Below are positions 1-11,654 of a stretch of DNA of 64,000 nt, piece after piece. The stretch spans positions 2,852,001 through 2,916,000 of the forward strand of contig JAGTJL010000005.1 of NCBI GenBank assembly GCA_020746875.1, given 5' to 3'. Made by a program: the position numbers and the translations under genes. The notes beneath the pieces were generated by a model that searched no databases, had not been told where the DNA came from, and was given only the letters and a program-made list of their open reading frames with translations. The DNA is from Rhexocercosporidium sp. MPI-PUGE-AT-0058. Taxonomy: Eukaryota; Ascomycota; Leotiomycetes; Helotiales. Every line of letters begins with the position of its first letter. Positions within the stretch are counted from its first letter, which is position 1.

Positions 1-694
1 TTTCCCCTGTTCATTTGCCTATTTCGGACAATGCGACGTGAGCAGAGCACGTACAGTTCCCTCTTACCACAAATTGCACAAAGCAATGAACTTCATTCGT
101 CCTTCAACTCCATCTCCCCCACAGAGCCGCATTAACAAGCATTACTTCCCGTCCTGAATCGGGAGATATGTGGAGTATTGAAGGTGAGTAAGGTGAAAAT
201 ACGAACTAAGCGAGCCACTGAGAGTATATCTTAACCCCGCACATTCAGTCACTTACTAAATTTAGACAGTCACACATTTCGAACGGCAAGTAAGGCCCTA
301 CCGAGACCGAGGTTTCCCTGCCTGGTAGATTCAGAATACAGGATCCAAGAGTTGGGAGGATCTCTCCGTGCATGAGCGGCAAATGGAGGTGTAAATCATT
401 ACTCTTACGGATGCCAAGGCGCGGAAGAAATGAGCAGCTTGTGCTGAGGAACGACTAAAGTTGCTCAGATGAGCCTGTGGGGCTCGTATCAGCGTAGGCT
501 AAACTCTTACTTGCATGCCACTCAACTGACAGTGATTTGTGGTGTCTGTCACTACATGCTTTTGAAAATTGAAAGTCGTGTATTCGTGATATAAAGGTAC
601 GCTCTGCCTCTCTCAATGCACATTGTTCAGGCCTGGTCATCCATTTCGCTTATTAACAGTTGGAGTTTGATAGTGAAAATCTCACATCGCCATC
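1..694. other. intergenic, no gene seen
   Basis: No reading frame here looks like protein-coding DNA. The last 100 bases or so are presumably the promoter and leader of the secreted-protein gene that starts at 695. Confidence 0.5.
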
Positions 695-1583
695 ATGAAG
701 TCTTCTTTTCAAGCTTTAGCAGTCGGTGCCATTCTCGCATCACTAGTTTCATGTCTGCCAGAGGACACCACAGCATCGACAACCGTCTCCGAGCTCCCTT
801 GTCAGTTCTGTCTTCCTCTAAATCTATCTGAGAACATGTCTAACGAATTCATAGCCTGCACACCCGTACAACAAGAAGTCCGGCCGACCAATGCCTGGGC
901 AGCCGATTGTCCTCAACCGACCGCCTTTACGGTTACGAACTTCAAACTATCCAACAACAGTGTCAGCATGAAGGTAACCTACAACTCCGATGTAAATCTG
1001 ATCTGTCCAAACCAGGCACAAGATTACTATGAGAGCTTTTATGACGGACGATGGGATTTAAGCTGTGATGTTGATGGCTTGGCGAGAGTGATGACGGATT
1101 CGAAGAGCTGGCTGTGGGTCAGCCAGTATCAATTCTGCGATTACTTCACTGGGTAAGTAATTCATACAAGCAGTCTCTCTGTTTGCTATTAATGACAAGC
1201 TGTACGGGTAATTTGAAGCTGACGTACTATTTAGATGCCGAGGGAGAACTAGCACTTCTTCGCGAGGGCCATCAACAGTCGCAATCCAAGGAAACCTTAC
1301 CACACTCGCTTCAGAAATTACTTGCATAGATGAATCTGAGTACGGACTCTTCCTTTCGTTGCAATTGCTTTCGTTACTGACATCTATTAGCGGAACTCAA
1401 ACATGCACCCAGAATAGCCCGGAGTTCAAGGTCCCTGTGACTGGCTTCTCGGAAGGCCCATGGATTCTGGGATATGGTGCCATGGGGTTGGATGGGACGT
1501 ATCTGCCCGACTGCACGACAAGACGGCCTCCTTGGGTTACGAACACGGCGAACTGTGATGCGCCAGCTGCCACGAAGCTTTAA
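695..1583 (+). CDS. small secreted cysteine-rich protein (candidate effector)
   Basis: Three exons (695-1152, 1235-1339, 1391-1583) are joined by introns of 82 and 51 bp. The first runs GTAAGT to TTTAG and the second GTACGG to TTAG, each with a CTGAC-type branch site, and the frames fit exactly to give 251 residues. The protein starts MKSSFQ, followed by a hydrophobic stretch (about residues 7-20, ending LVSC) that looks like a signal peptide. The mature part has about twelve cysteines, including CQFC near its start, and no membrane segment. I do not recognise the family; size, secretion signal and Cys content fit fungal secreted effectors, but a structural or enzymatic role is equally possible. 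It converges on the gene at 2401-3428. Confidence 0.72.
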
Positions 1584-2400
1584 GCGGATTCTCCAATTCG
1601 ATTGACTTGGGATGAATGACTTGACCGACCTATGTGTTCTTTGATGGGAAAGATCGACCATACATTTTAGGATACTATAATTAATATGTATGTCTTCGAA
1701 AGATGAGTTGCAACCAGTTTCTGGTCTATTGTGATAAGTCACAGTTAAGCCCACGGCCACGTGAAGACAAAATCTCCAGTGGCCCAATGAGGAATTTCTC
1801 GGATATTTCGAAGAAAGAAACTCGATGTGCAACAATAAAACTTTATTTTGAAACAATCTCTACATTTAATTTGTTAACTTACCAGACTCGGCCCCAGCAA
1901 CGTGGTTTTGAAGCACATCGTCAAGTCTCGACCTGGAAAAGCTTATGACCTCGGAACAAAGAAGCATGAGCACGGCATCCGCGTTTAAATCCCGTTTCTT
2001 GGCCTTGAGTTCCAAAGTCTAGGCAATTGGTTGCAGTTATGTCAGATCGCTTGCTGGTAATTCCCCAGTGTGCTAGGGTCAACTTGAGCTTCGAGATGGT
2101 GCTGGGTATTGGAAGCTCATAATTGAAGTTTTTAGGACTATTCAGATGCTCTTTGAGGCACTTCAAAGTGATCCTGGACCGACCAGCAACTGTAGTCCTA
2201 ACCATCTGGTGGATAATTCTAACGAGCTTTCAATCGGATCAAGAGTAATGACAAAGTACAACCAACTAATTCGACAAACAGATCCAACTAAGTATTAAGT
2301 AAATTGAATTGATCTATTATACATTTAAAGTATGAAAACTTGGGATCAATACATATCTATGCACATTTCCTGTCTGTCCGCGTCGCATGAAAAACTTCAT
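1584..2400. other. intergenic between convergent genes, no gene seen
   Basis: This is the 3' space between a plus-strand and a minus-strand gene. Frames are short and unlike known proteins. It probably holds both 3' untranslated regions and terminators; AT-rich stretches occur near 1660-1690 and 2280-2330. Confidence 0.5.
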
Positions 2401-3428
2401 CTATTTCATGAAGCCAGCCTTTCCGTCACCATCAGCATCCTTCTTTGGGTTGAGCTTGTCCAACAAGCTTGGCTTGCTGTGAGTGGTGTTGTGCGAGGAG
2501 TGAGAAGTGGAAGGGTCGATGCCTGCACCGGTGCCAGTAGTACCAGAGTGATGTCCGCGATTTCCGCGATGTCCATCCTTCTCGGTCAAGGACGTGGTGC
2601 CTGCAGCACCGGCTCCACCAAGAGTTCCACCAACAGAGCGAGGCTCGCCGGCGAAAGCATCACTACGCTCTTCACGACCGGAGAGATTTCCACCTTGCCT
2701 CTTGAACTCGTCCATGGTGACAGGTGGGAGGGCACTTGCGGTGTGGTGCTTGGGCTCGTTCTAAAGGACGTTTCAGCACATGGTCGCTTGATAGCCGAGA
2801 GAGCAGAGCAAGGACGTTGTCAAAGAGGAGGAAATTACCTGGTGAACTTCATGAACTGGGATGGTAGTGTGGACTACAGATGGTTGAATAGTCTCTTTCT
2901 GGATGACGGGTTGGATGTTCTCATGAACCTTTTCGGAGTTAGCTGATGTGAGGGTGGGAGGAGGAAGCTAGCATTTCCGATCAACGTACGTGGTGGTGAA
3001 CATGCTCGCCGGCAATGGTTGGGTTAGCAGAAGAGGTGTGCTGGGTATCTCCGACAGTCCGAGTGTTCTTGAATTGGGCCTTCTCGGCTTCAAGACGTTG
3101 CTTGACATGATCATCGTTGCCGTGCTTGATGTTGCGGGTCTCCACACCAGCCATTTGATGGGTATGTTGCTCCGGGAGAATCTCTCTGTCCTGGATAGGC
3201 TGGACTGAGGTATGGTAATGATCCTGGTGAACCTCTCTTTCCACCGCTGTTGTTACATTCTCGTGTTGGGTACGAGTTACATGCTCGTTAGTGACTGCAG
3301 GATTTACAGACTATGTTGTCAGCAGCTGTTTTATGCAAATGCCGCATTAAACTTACCTCGTGGACAGTAGTGTCATGCTTGCCATCTTTGCTGAGAAAAT
3401 CATTTACTGCTGCCTTTGCCTTGTCCAT
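2401..3428 (-). CDS. His-rich fungal 'allergen'-type conserved protein
   Basis: Four exons on the minus strand (3428-3357, 3310-2990, 2928-2839, 2760-2401) with introns of 46, 61 and 78 bp give 280 residues. All junctions are GT-AG and in phase. The start is MDKAKAAVNDF; a longer upstream frame exists but lacks this conserved-looking beginning. The middle has repeated His-rich blocks (VHQDHYHTSVQPIQ, DREILPEQHTH, GEHVHHHV, ETIQPSVVHTTIPVHEVH). The C-terminus is Gly/Ser/His-rich (GREERSD, GGTLGGAGAAGTTS) and ends KKDADGDGKAGFMK. The layout matches, from memory, a conserved fungal family annotated as putative allergen (Fus c 3-like); its function is unknown. There is no signal peptide or membrane segment, so it is probably a soluble, partly disordered intracellular protein. 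Confidence 0.82.
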
Positions 3429-5765
3429 TTTGATTGGTGAAGATGTGTGTGGATTCTGAGATCTAGATTGATAGAGTTGAGGGTATAATCGAGTCGAAAG
3501 TATGAAGAGCAATAACGGAATGGGAATCTACTGGAGGTAATATACCCGGAGAGACTCTAACATCACATTACGTAGCTCAAGCTGCCCTTCCAAGCGGGGC
3601 AGCTACATCATCACATCCAGCTGCTGCCAGCTGCTGCCAGTAGCCGTGAAGGCTCCCAATGATGGTTTAACAAAAGCAAGTTGTTGACATGTGCTTGAAT
3701 CTAGAGGTAACAGGGCTTAAGCAATGCTAGACTTGTGGCTATGCACCTCTTTTTCCAAGTCAATAGTAAAAGGGAGCATAACAGAAATAAGGCTGGTCGA
3801 TGATGACGGATGCGTACGAAGTTCGAGGCCAGTAGTCAAAGGAAGAAAGCTATTGCAGTATAATGCCTTGTTTTCAAGCCTGAGCTTCCGACCTTCCGAA
3901 TTCAGGAAAGGAAAAACTGACGCCGAGCTTGATAAAATGATTTGGAATAGCGTACTTGAGTCGAGGCCAGGTTGCCTTCAAGAGTGAATATGGCGCCTCA
4001 GATGATGGATTCCAGCGTCTAATTGACCTATGACTTGCATGACAGACAGCAACCTAACGTTATAACCAAACATCTAGATCTTGGTACCCAATCATATAAT
4101 TTGAGAAAGCTCGGGGATCAAAGTGGCCCTGTACGCGGAGCAAATCAGCGCGAGGATTGTACCGGGGAACTCAAAGACTCTTCGTTGTCTCTTTCTTGGA
4201 GAGTCTAGGCTGGCCGAATTAGCTAAATTGCTTGTCATCCATCTTGACAAGGGAGCATCCCTCTGCCGGGGGATCTAAGTTCGTCGCGCGGTTCTAGCCA
4301 TCCCTCGGGGAGACCGGTACTGGCTATGATTACCGGGCTGGAATGAACCAACGAGCATTGGGGCATCGATAGTATTTCTTCGTGTCGCCACCATGAAAAC
4401 AATTGCATCATAGCTTCTGCATCGCTTCCCCCACATTGTTTGTGTCATGCGTCCTTGCTGATTCCCATGACATCTGAGTGCGACCCTCTGAACTACTCAG
4501 GCACTGTTCTCATATCTGCTTCGTAAATAATGATATTAACTAAACGAGCATAAAGAGCAAAACCGACCAAAGCCTAGCACATATATCTATGAAGCTTAGA
4601 TTAGCATTGCCGCGGCACATGAGTGGGACAAGAAAAATACTTCTCGTCGAAGTTTCATGTTTGAGGTTCATTGGAGCTGCTTGAGGCTGAAGATACCCAA
4701 CCCATCCCGCCCAACTCAACAGAAAGAATGCTGGAAGAACCAGATTGGCTTTGATGAACGCCAGAATGGTATAGCTGTAGATCGTGAGACAGAACAACAT
4801 CCATGACAGCTCTCACCTAGCGCTCTCTTTGGCTATTGTAGGAGTAACGATGACGCCTTCAGAGAGGGCCAATATCGAAAAATTCGGGGAAATAGTAAAG
4901 AAAGTATGAAGCTTCCAAGACGTACGTCAGAGTGTGGACGCTACCAGCGATTGACAATCGTCTAGACTCGGGCCAGAATGCCCCCTCGTAAGGGATTAGA
5001 GTCTTGATCTAGACTTTTCTTGGAACCGACGGATCCTGAGTGGTGGGGAGTGCCACAGAAGGACTTCAATAGCCACACCCCTGCCAAACCCAATATTAAC
5101 GCCATCTGTACGGAGTCCGAGGTAAAGAATAATTCCGCCCAGACACAGGGATATTTGATACTGAAGATGCGTAGCATAGGGTTATGAAAAAGAATACGTT
5201 TACAGGTTGTAGCTTGTACATCTCAGCGGAATTGCCGAAGAATGAGCCGTGCTGCTTCCTGTTTTTCTTCTTGTCCAAGGCACAGTGGTCTTTTTTAGAT
5301 GAGATCATGAGAACTTAAGAACAAACAAAAATGTGAGACACGAAGATTGCTGCCCGTTCTTTCTCAAGCCACACCCCAAATCTTAATCGACGCCTTGCCA
5401 AACACAGCCATCCCGCCATCTCGAAAAAGGAATGATCCCATGCGGTAGAGTCTCACTTGAGTCTCAAGCAGCCATTCGCAGCGCAGGGAAGCCAATGAAG
5501 CCACGCGGCTTAGAACTAGCAAACGCCGCCATGCCCGCCAGCTGAAAGGGGCATCATCAATATTATCAGCCAGCAAATTTTGCTTCAACTCAGTGGTCGA
5601 CGGTAAGCTAAATAGAGCCGGGTATACGCAGGCTCTAGGTTAGAGGATGCTTCAGTAGTACGCGATCGAAAGGAGAGACTTCGTGCTTGTGTCGGTCCAG
5701 TCAATCTCTTCCCAACTACCTTCCCACCCACTCTCTCCTCGTCACTACACTGCTCGTCGACGTCG
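3429..5765. other. long intergenic region, no supported gene
   Basis: About 2.3 kb without a convincing gene. A short direct repeat of AGCTGCTGCC lies near 3620-3645. Minus-strand frames between 4540 and 5310 contain hydrophobic stretches but could not be joined into one plausible protein. The region separates two divergent genes and presumably holds both promoters. Confidence 0.45.
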
Positions 5766-5890
5766 ATGTCATCAGCAAAGAAATCTCCGAGTTGATGCGG
5801 TTCTGCTGTGAGGTTGATGTCGAGGTCGAAGGAATAGAGACCGCCGCATTCTTACGCGAACAGACTCCCTGCGTGGATCCCCCACACTGA
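5766..5890 (+). promoter_or_regulatory. two overlapping upstream ORFs in the leader of the 932-aa gene
   Basis: A nine-codon ORF (5766-5795) is followed at once by a second ATG that overlaps its stop codon in the sequence TGATG. The second ORF has 31 codons and ends at 5890, 23 bases before the main start at 5914. If the transcript begins upstream of 5766 these would act as uORFs; the transcription start is not visible in the sequence. Confidence 0.3.
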
Positions 5891-5913
5891 CCCACCGACC
5901 CCTGAATTTGGCG

Positions 5914-8792
5914 ATGGCCTCAATATTCAGGAGTATCTTTGCCTCCAGACCCTCAATTGGAAACCCCCATCAGCGCGTCAAAGGCCATTCATACGACTCT
6001 GCCATTGCCCTAGATCCACCAGTCAAAGGTTCATATCCAGTTGCAGGCAATGGTCCCAATCTCCTGGAGGAGATTCGGCGCTCGCGAGCCCAGAGGGAGA
6101 TTTCTAGTGCTCGTCGTCAGTCCAGTGTAGCAGCTGCTCCCACAGTCCCGAGATCTCGAGAGGATGTGATAGAACGGCCACGGACTGCACCAATCGATAG
6201 CAATGCGAGTGGAGGCAATAACAGGCGCAGCAGTAAGAGTATCAATGGCAGTTGGGCGGGTAGGACACGATCCGGATTCTCAACGAAATCACCTCCCAGT
6301 ATTTTCAGATCCAGCAGTCGAAAAGAGAGGCGTGATTCGATCCGCTCAACCACCGAACCACCTGTCCCTACCCTACCTACCCCATCATCGACACCCAAGC
6401 CGCAGACATATCAACCGAAGAAGGGACCGGGACCTGATTCATATGCTCCAACCGGGTTCACTCCACCTTTTGCTCAGCACCTGCGAAATGGATCAAATGC
6501 CTCTCACAAATCACATATTGACTTACTGGATGCACATTCCAGTATACGACCAGGCAGTGCAAAACATAGGGCGAAGGCATCAGGAGTTCGGAACTATGGC
6601 GAGGACGTGGCAGACCGGAATATTGATCGCTTCGGAACACCAAGCTCCAATCCCTCTCAGCTAGATCTGAGCTCCCCACAGTTCAGCTACCTGAAAACTG
6701 TCTATGCACCTAAGAAGAAGCCAAGTGCGAATGTGGCTGGAGTTGGACCTAGACCTGGAGTGCATTCCAGAGTCTCATCGGCATTGGGGCATGTTCTGGG
6801 TGACGACAAACCTAGTGACGACATTCCTTCTCGAAGCCATGGGAAGTCCCCATCCATTCGATCCACCAGCTCTACGTCTAGACCACACCCTCTTCGAACC
6901 GAGACAGCCACCTCCCCCTCTGTCATGTCTTATACACCTAGTAGAAGAGGTCGAGGTCGCGATGAAGATCGTCCATCTTCCTCTAAAGCTCTCCCATCTC
7001 AAGACCGGCGAGCCAGGGCTCTGTCGCCACTCTCACAATCCAATCCTGCTCAATCGATAGACACAGAGCCCGCCATGCGTAACAGTGTCCGAAAACTCGT
7101 ACGTCCGAATCAAGCATCGGTCCAAGCACAAGCCCGGGAGAATGTCGAACGGGAGCTTCCGCCAGTTGCAGCTGCAGCTGCAGCACCAAAGTCGCCTCCT
7201 CGAGACAACAACACTCCGTCCTCGAACTCTGCAGTCAATCACGCCGTTAAGAGAATGTCTGCTATGCCTGTTACCAATGAGAGGCCTGTGCACCCACCGG
7301 TGAGCATCAAAACAAACACAAATGGGCACGGCAAGTCGAAGAGTGGATCAGTAAGCTACTCCACCTTTCCCAACACCAGCAACCGTCCTGGGAACAAAAC
7401 CCAGACGGAACGTACAGATTTTGCTGTTCGCCCTCCGACTACGAGCAAAACCAACAAGCGGCAGGGAATTATTCTTGAGAATTCCAGCGTTCCTCCAAAT
7501 CTGGACAGAGTCGTTGACTTGAGCAACACGGTGGATACAGAGGTTACCACCAAGACAATTCCCGGTACATCCCCACCTCCTATTCCTTCAATCTCTGAGA
7601 TGCGACCACGGCCTATGTCAGCAAGGTCTCGCGCCTCTGTCCGTTCCTTTTCTGCCACGCCGGGGTTGTCCCCAATGCATACATCTCCCCACGACATCGT
7701 GTTACCACCATCTTTCCCCCGTCAAATTGGCCACTTACCCCATCTTCCATAAAATCCTCAAAACAGCATTGGCAAGGTGCATACTAATGCGCGATATTAG
7801 CTGTTACCCACGAGCACGTTACACCCATTCGACGTCAGATCAGAGAAGAGCGTATCATCCGCGAAATCCATACCCATGAAGTCCGCCATCATGTACTACC
7901 TGTCATCGATACCGAAATCCTTCCCCCACGACATTACATTCCCAGCTCGGATGGCAAGGGACTTATCGAGATACTCGAACCTGAAGTACCCGAGCACAAA
8001 TTGACTGGGAGAATGAACGGGAACTGGTCACTCTCCAAAACGCCAAGCTCATCTCGGTCTCGTGCTAGCTCTCTCGCCCAAAGTCCTGCTCACCACCAGA
8101 TGGCCCCCGACGAATATGAGAGTGCCGAAGCTCCGGTCATTGGCCTTGCCCGAGGAGACCCTAAGCCCCGTTCCAGAGCAACTTCCCGTACATCAAATCA
8201 TGTCGTCAAACACTCCAGAAGCTTGAAGAACCTCTTCACGGAGCCCATCCTAACTAGCAAGAAAGAGTACATGGCCGAGGAAGGCTATCTCAGGACCGAA
8301 TATACCTGGAGACATCCTCCTGTTTTCGAAGATGCAGTTGGGCGGACACAACCTGTATGCATTTGTGCCGGCCTTGGCGATCAAAACGCTTCGACCCAGC
8401 AATTTCTCGAGGATGGACTCCGTATTGGAGAGGGGAATTGTGCACGCAGTCCCAGAGTAGAGGAGTTCTTACTGTTCCGCGACTCGGGCTACGGTTCTCA
8501 CGGTATGCTACCTGGCTTATCAGCCTTAGCACCTACTACCGACAACATATATCAGGACGATGAAGCTATTGTAGGCGTCATGGAGGACAAGGTCAACTTT
8601 GTAGATGATACGAAGATTGGTAAGGTCAATATTGCAGGCAACGGACAGCGCGAGGCAACACAGGGTTTGAAGCGAATTCAAGAGAGGAGACGGAAGAGTA
8701 GCGCGAGCAAGTCCACCGTTTCGACTGAGAGGATGGCTAATCAGCCTCATTTGGGAGACTTAGTGAAGGGTGTGAAAGGACTTGAAGTGTAG
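5914..8792 (+). CDS. Ser/Pro-rich protein with conserved C-terminal His/Arg-rich block, function unknown
   Basis: Two exons (5914-7720 and 7801-8792) give 932 residues; the ATG begins MASIFRSIFASRPS. Residues 1 to about 600 are low-complexity, rich in Ser, Pro, Arg and Asn, and probably disordered. The first exon runs into a stop at 7752, but removing an 80-bp intron (CTAAT branch site near 7783, ATTAG acceptor at 7800) restores a frame encoding THEHVTPIRRQIREER, then IIREIHTHEVRHHVLP and VIDTEILPPRHYIP. This block looks conserved and resembles the His-rich repeats of the gene at 2401-3428. The implied donor, GTCAAA, is not consensus, so the exact junction is less certain than the two exons. 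A late part has RSLKNLFTEP. No catalytic domain or membrane segment is recognised; scaffold or signalling roles are guesses. Confidence 0.75.
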
Positions 8793-10524
8793 AATTTGTA
8801 CAAATACTTATTGGAGGAGTCCGGATTCGATCGTTTCCTTTGTAATCAGACTTGTTAGCAAACATGAGCTTTCATATGTATAGTTCAAATGTATACATTT
8901 ACATTTACGGAGTGTTTCCCAAAACCTTTCGTGTTATTGGTTGTCAATTTGGAAGCTGCAAATATCGAGACCATAACCATACGCAGACATAGGCCAGCGG
9001 TTCCAAATCCCAGATTACACTCCTAAACCTAATATCTTGCGAACTTTTCATTTTTAATGGCTTCGTTAAAATATCATTTCGTGTCTTCAGTATTGATCCT
9101 CCTACTTGATAGTAATTTTAAGCGAGAAAAAGACTTCAGGGGGAAGAACTGGGGTTGTTGAGAGACAGTTGAGCACCGTTCGATGATCAACTCGATTACG
9201 AGCTTCTATTTTCGATTGACATGCTAAGTCGAATCTCAATATAAGCAACTTCTGTGGACATCATCTACGAATACAGAATTGGTCGTGAGGTCCCGCATAG
9301 TGAGAATAGTTGAGCTTAGTCTACAGAAGCCATCACCCTCCGAACCCTTCTTCATCTACGTCAAAGGTCCCAATTTAAATTTCAGCTAACCAAAATGCTC
9401 AATCTTTAGAAAAATCCCGCCCCCTGAAATGCCCGATTCGCCCTCTTTCCCAAAAGAAATCGTGGCGGTGAACCCTCCAACCACCAATCACGTGCTGCAA
9501 CGCATTTTCTCCTGTCTACGGAGCCAATAAGAATGGGTTTCAGGTTGGTTTATCGAGGTCGAATCAGACGTGAAAAGTGCGATGTGCAACAAAGTTTTCC
9601 TTGTCTTGGAACGTGGGTTGTGGGTGGCTACTAGGAATGCAGGGGGTTTGAGGTGGTGGGGAGGAATTCGGTCAGATGACTGTTTAGGCCTTGATAAAGT
9701 GAGGGATTCCAGCTCCATGAACTGGTGGGTCTTTCTGCTGCCCACGATTGGTCGATATATAGATGTATCCAGGGGTAGTTTCGACCTGTCATTCTGCTGT
9801 ATTCGCGCTGAAAACCACTCGCGGTAATGAGATCCACGTGACCCAAGTGGAGCACCTAGGTACCTCTAGAAGTTCAAGTACATCTGCGCTCTAGACTCGG
9901 CATATAAAAATCGTACATAGACATACTTGAATACATTCTTGAATACATTAAGACAGATGTTTGCAGATTTATGTTTGGACATGCCAGGTTAGTATGGACG
10001 ATTGAACACTTGGAACAGGTTAAGATGCCGAATATGTTGATTACCTTACTATTCTATGTTCTTGGTAGCGGTAGTCAATCTTGCACTATATCTAACCATA
10101 ATAGGAGTACTTGAACATCCAAACCTCATCCAACTCTGCGTGAGTCAGTGAGTCTCCAGGTGCAAGAACAAACCAGCTGAATATGGAAAAGTGAGGTGGA
10201 TAAAGGACTCACAACTCAACAAGATTGCCAAAGTGACTATCCGTTGCCATGTTTTGATTGCAGTATCTGTTGCATCACTTAAGTAGCAACTAACTTGCTC
10301 GGAACTTTATGTCAGCTAGCAGAACCTGTCCCTCCTTCCGATCCCGATACACAAATACTATTCGGTGATACTATCTGTCAGTCGCGAATGCTGGTAGTTT
10401 CATGCTGCACCGCCAGATGACAAAACAGGAGGGAAGTGGAAGGCCAATCTCCAAGGTCAGTGGAAATTTTATACCCCAGTTTATACAACTATCACCTTAA
10501 GCACCTCTTATCAATCTATATTGC
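8793..10524. other. intergenic, no supported gene
   Basis: About 1.7 kb. Reading frames around 9490-9860 occur on both strands over the same DNA, none resembling a protein. A CACGTG palindrome lies near 9490. Nothing else was recognised. Confidence 0.45.
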
Positions 10525-11001
10525 TCAGTAATGCTCCTTGCATTCCTCTGGAGCATCATGATCATCCGAGCACCACACCTTGTTCCAGCCACTCTTCTTG
10601 CACCAATCATGGCCCTTGTCTATGGTAAAGGGTGAGTATGATGTGTCACGAAGTGGGAAAGATGCAAATGGCTACTTACTGTATGTGGTGTACTCGTTCT
10701 TGCTCTTGGAGCACCAGCCGTGCTCTGGCTTATAGCAGGTAGGAGGGTCCCATGGTGGGTAGTCGCAATTCTTCTTGTCTTCGTACCACTTCTTGCCCTT
10801 GCTACAAGATGGTGGGTAGGTTGGGTACTCTGGCTGGGGGTACTCGCACTTGAACTTGAACCAGTCCCACTTACCGGCTTCCTTGGTACACTCGATGTAT
10901 CCAAGAGTGCGGGCCTCAACAGCAGCGTTGGGCTCTGCGGCGAGCATGGCAGAAGCGCCGAATGCCAAAATGGCAACGGTGAGGATGTTGGTGAGTTGCA
11001 T
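10525..11001 (-). CDS. small secreted cysteine-rich protein (candidate effector)
   Basis: Two exons (11001-10680 and 10619-10525) with a 60-bp GTAAGT-to-ATAG intron give 138 residues. The start MQLTNILTVAILAFGASAM is a clear signal peptide; an upstream in-frame ATG at 11082 would destroy it. The mature protein has nine cysteines in a Tyr-, Trp-, Lys- and Pro-rich sequence with recurring short units: KFKCEYPQPEYP, KNCDYPPWDPP, GWCSKSK, DWCKKSGW, VWCSDD. The second exon continues this pattern, which supports the intron. The family is not recognised. The ATG lies about 100 bp from an AT-rich inverted-repeat element and a LINE, a setting common for fungal effectors; a secreted binding or antimicrobial protein is also possible. 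Confidence 0.75.
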
Positions 11002-11098
11002 ACTGATGGGTGATGAGGTTCTGTAATGTAAAGAGTAGAGAGAGTATGAAGCAGTGGGAGCAAAATTAATCATATAAATCAATTAATATTTGATTAAC

Positions 11099-11649
11099 TT
11101 GATTTGATTTGATTTTGATTAATTAATCTAGATTGATCTAGATTAATTTGATTAATGACTTTTGTCTTTTGATATTTATATATAATATAAGAATAGATTA
11201 AATAAGCGAGTATTTTAATAAATAATAAATGAATTAAAGAATAATCAACTTATATCTGTTGAATTCTTTAGATTAGTATTTAAAATTTGCTGACAAATAC
11301 AAACGCTTGCTTATAAATAGGCTTTCTATTAATAAAACCTTTTGCTTTTCGATCTTAAAACAGATTATATTATTACTAAGTTATTAATAAGGCTTACTAA
11401 TCTAATATTAATTACTAATTAAGTGTTATAAATTAAATTAAATATGTTTCTTACTTTATTTGGGTTAAGCGAGGCTCTCTAGATTAACCGAGACTGTTAG
11501 ACTTTAATTGATTCTATTATTAAGATATACTAATCTTCTTTAAGCTTAGTTTAAAATCTAGTCCCAATTAGGATGCGGCTCTTATATTAATCAAGATTTT
11601 ACTTGATTTGAATATGATTAATAGCCATTAATCAAATCAAATCAAATCA
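11099..11649. repeat. AT-rich element bounded by inverted repeats (MITE-like)
   Basis: The left end (11099-11123) and right end (11627-11649) are inverted copies of a GATTT-repeat sequence, matching over about 23 bases except for one extra T. The interior is very AT-rich and has no reading frame. A small non-autonomous transposon is the simplest reading; alternatively it is the flank of the neighbouring LINE. No target duplication could be fixed because the surroundings are also AT-rich. Confidence 0.4.
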
Positions 11650-11654
11650 TTTTT

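Noticed and set aside
1921..2060. A tRNA-like GTTTAAATCCC stretch
   Set aside because: No acceptor or anticodon stem pairs around it.
4540..5308. Minus-strand frames with hydrophobic stretches that might be a small multi-exon membrane protein
   Set aside because: Joining them needs several arbitrary splices in different frames, and no segment resembles a known family.
9488..9855. Several frames of 70-85 codons on both strands
   Set aside because: Mutually overlapping, with no protein-like features.
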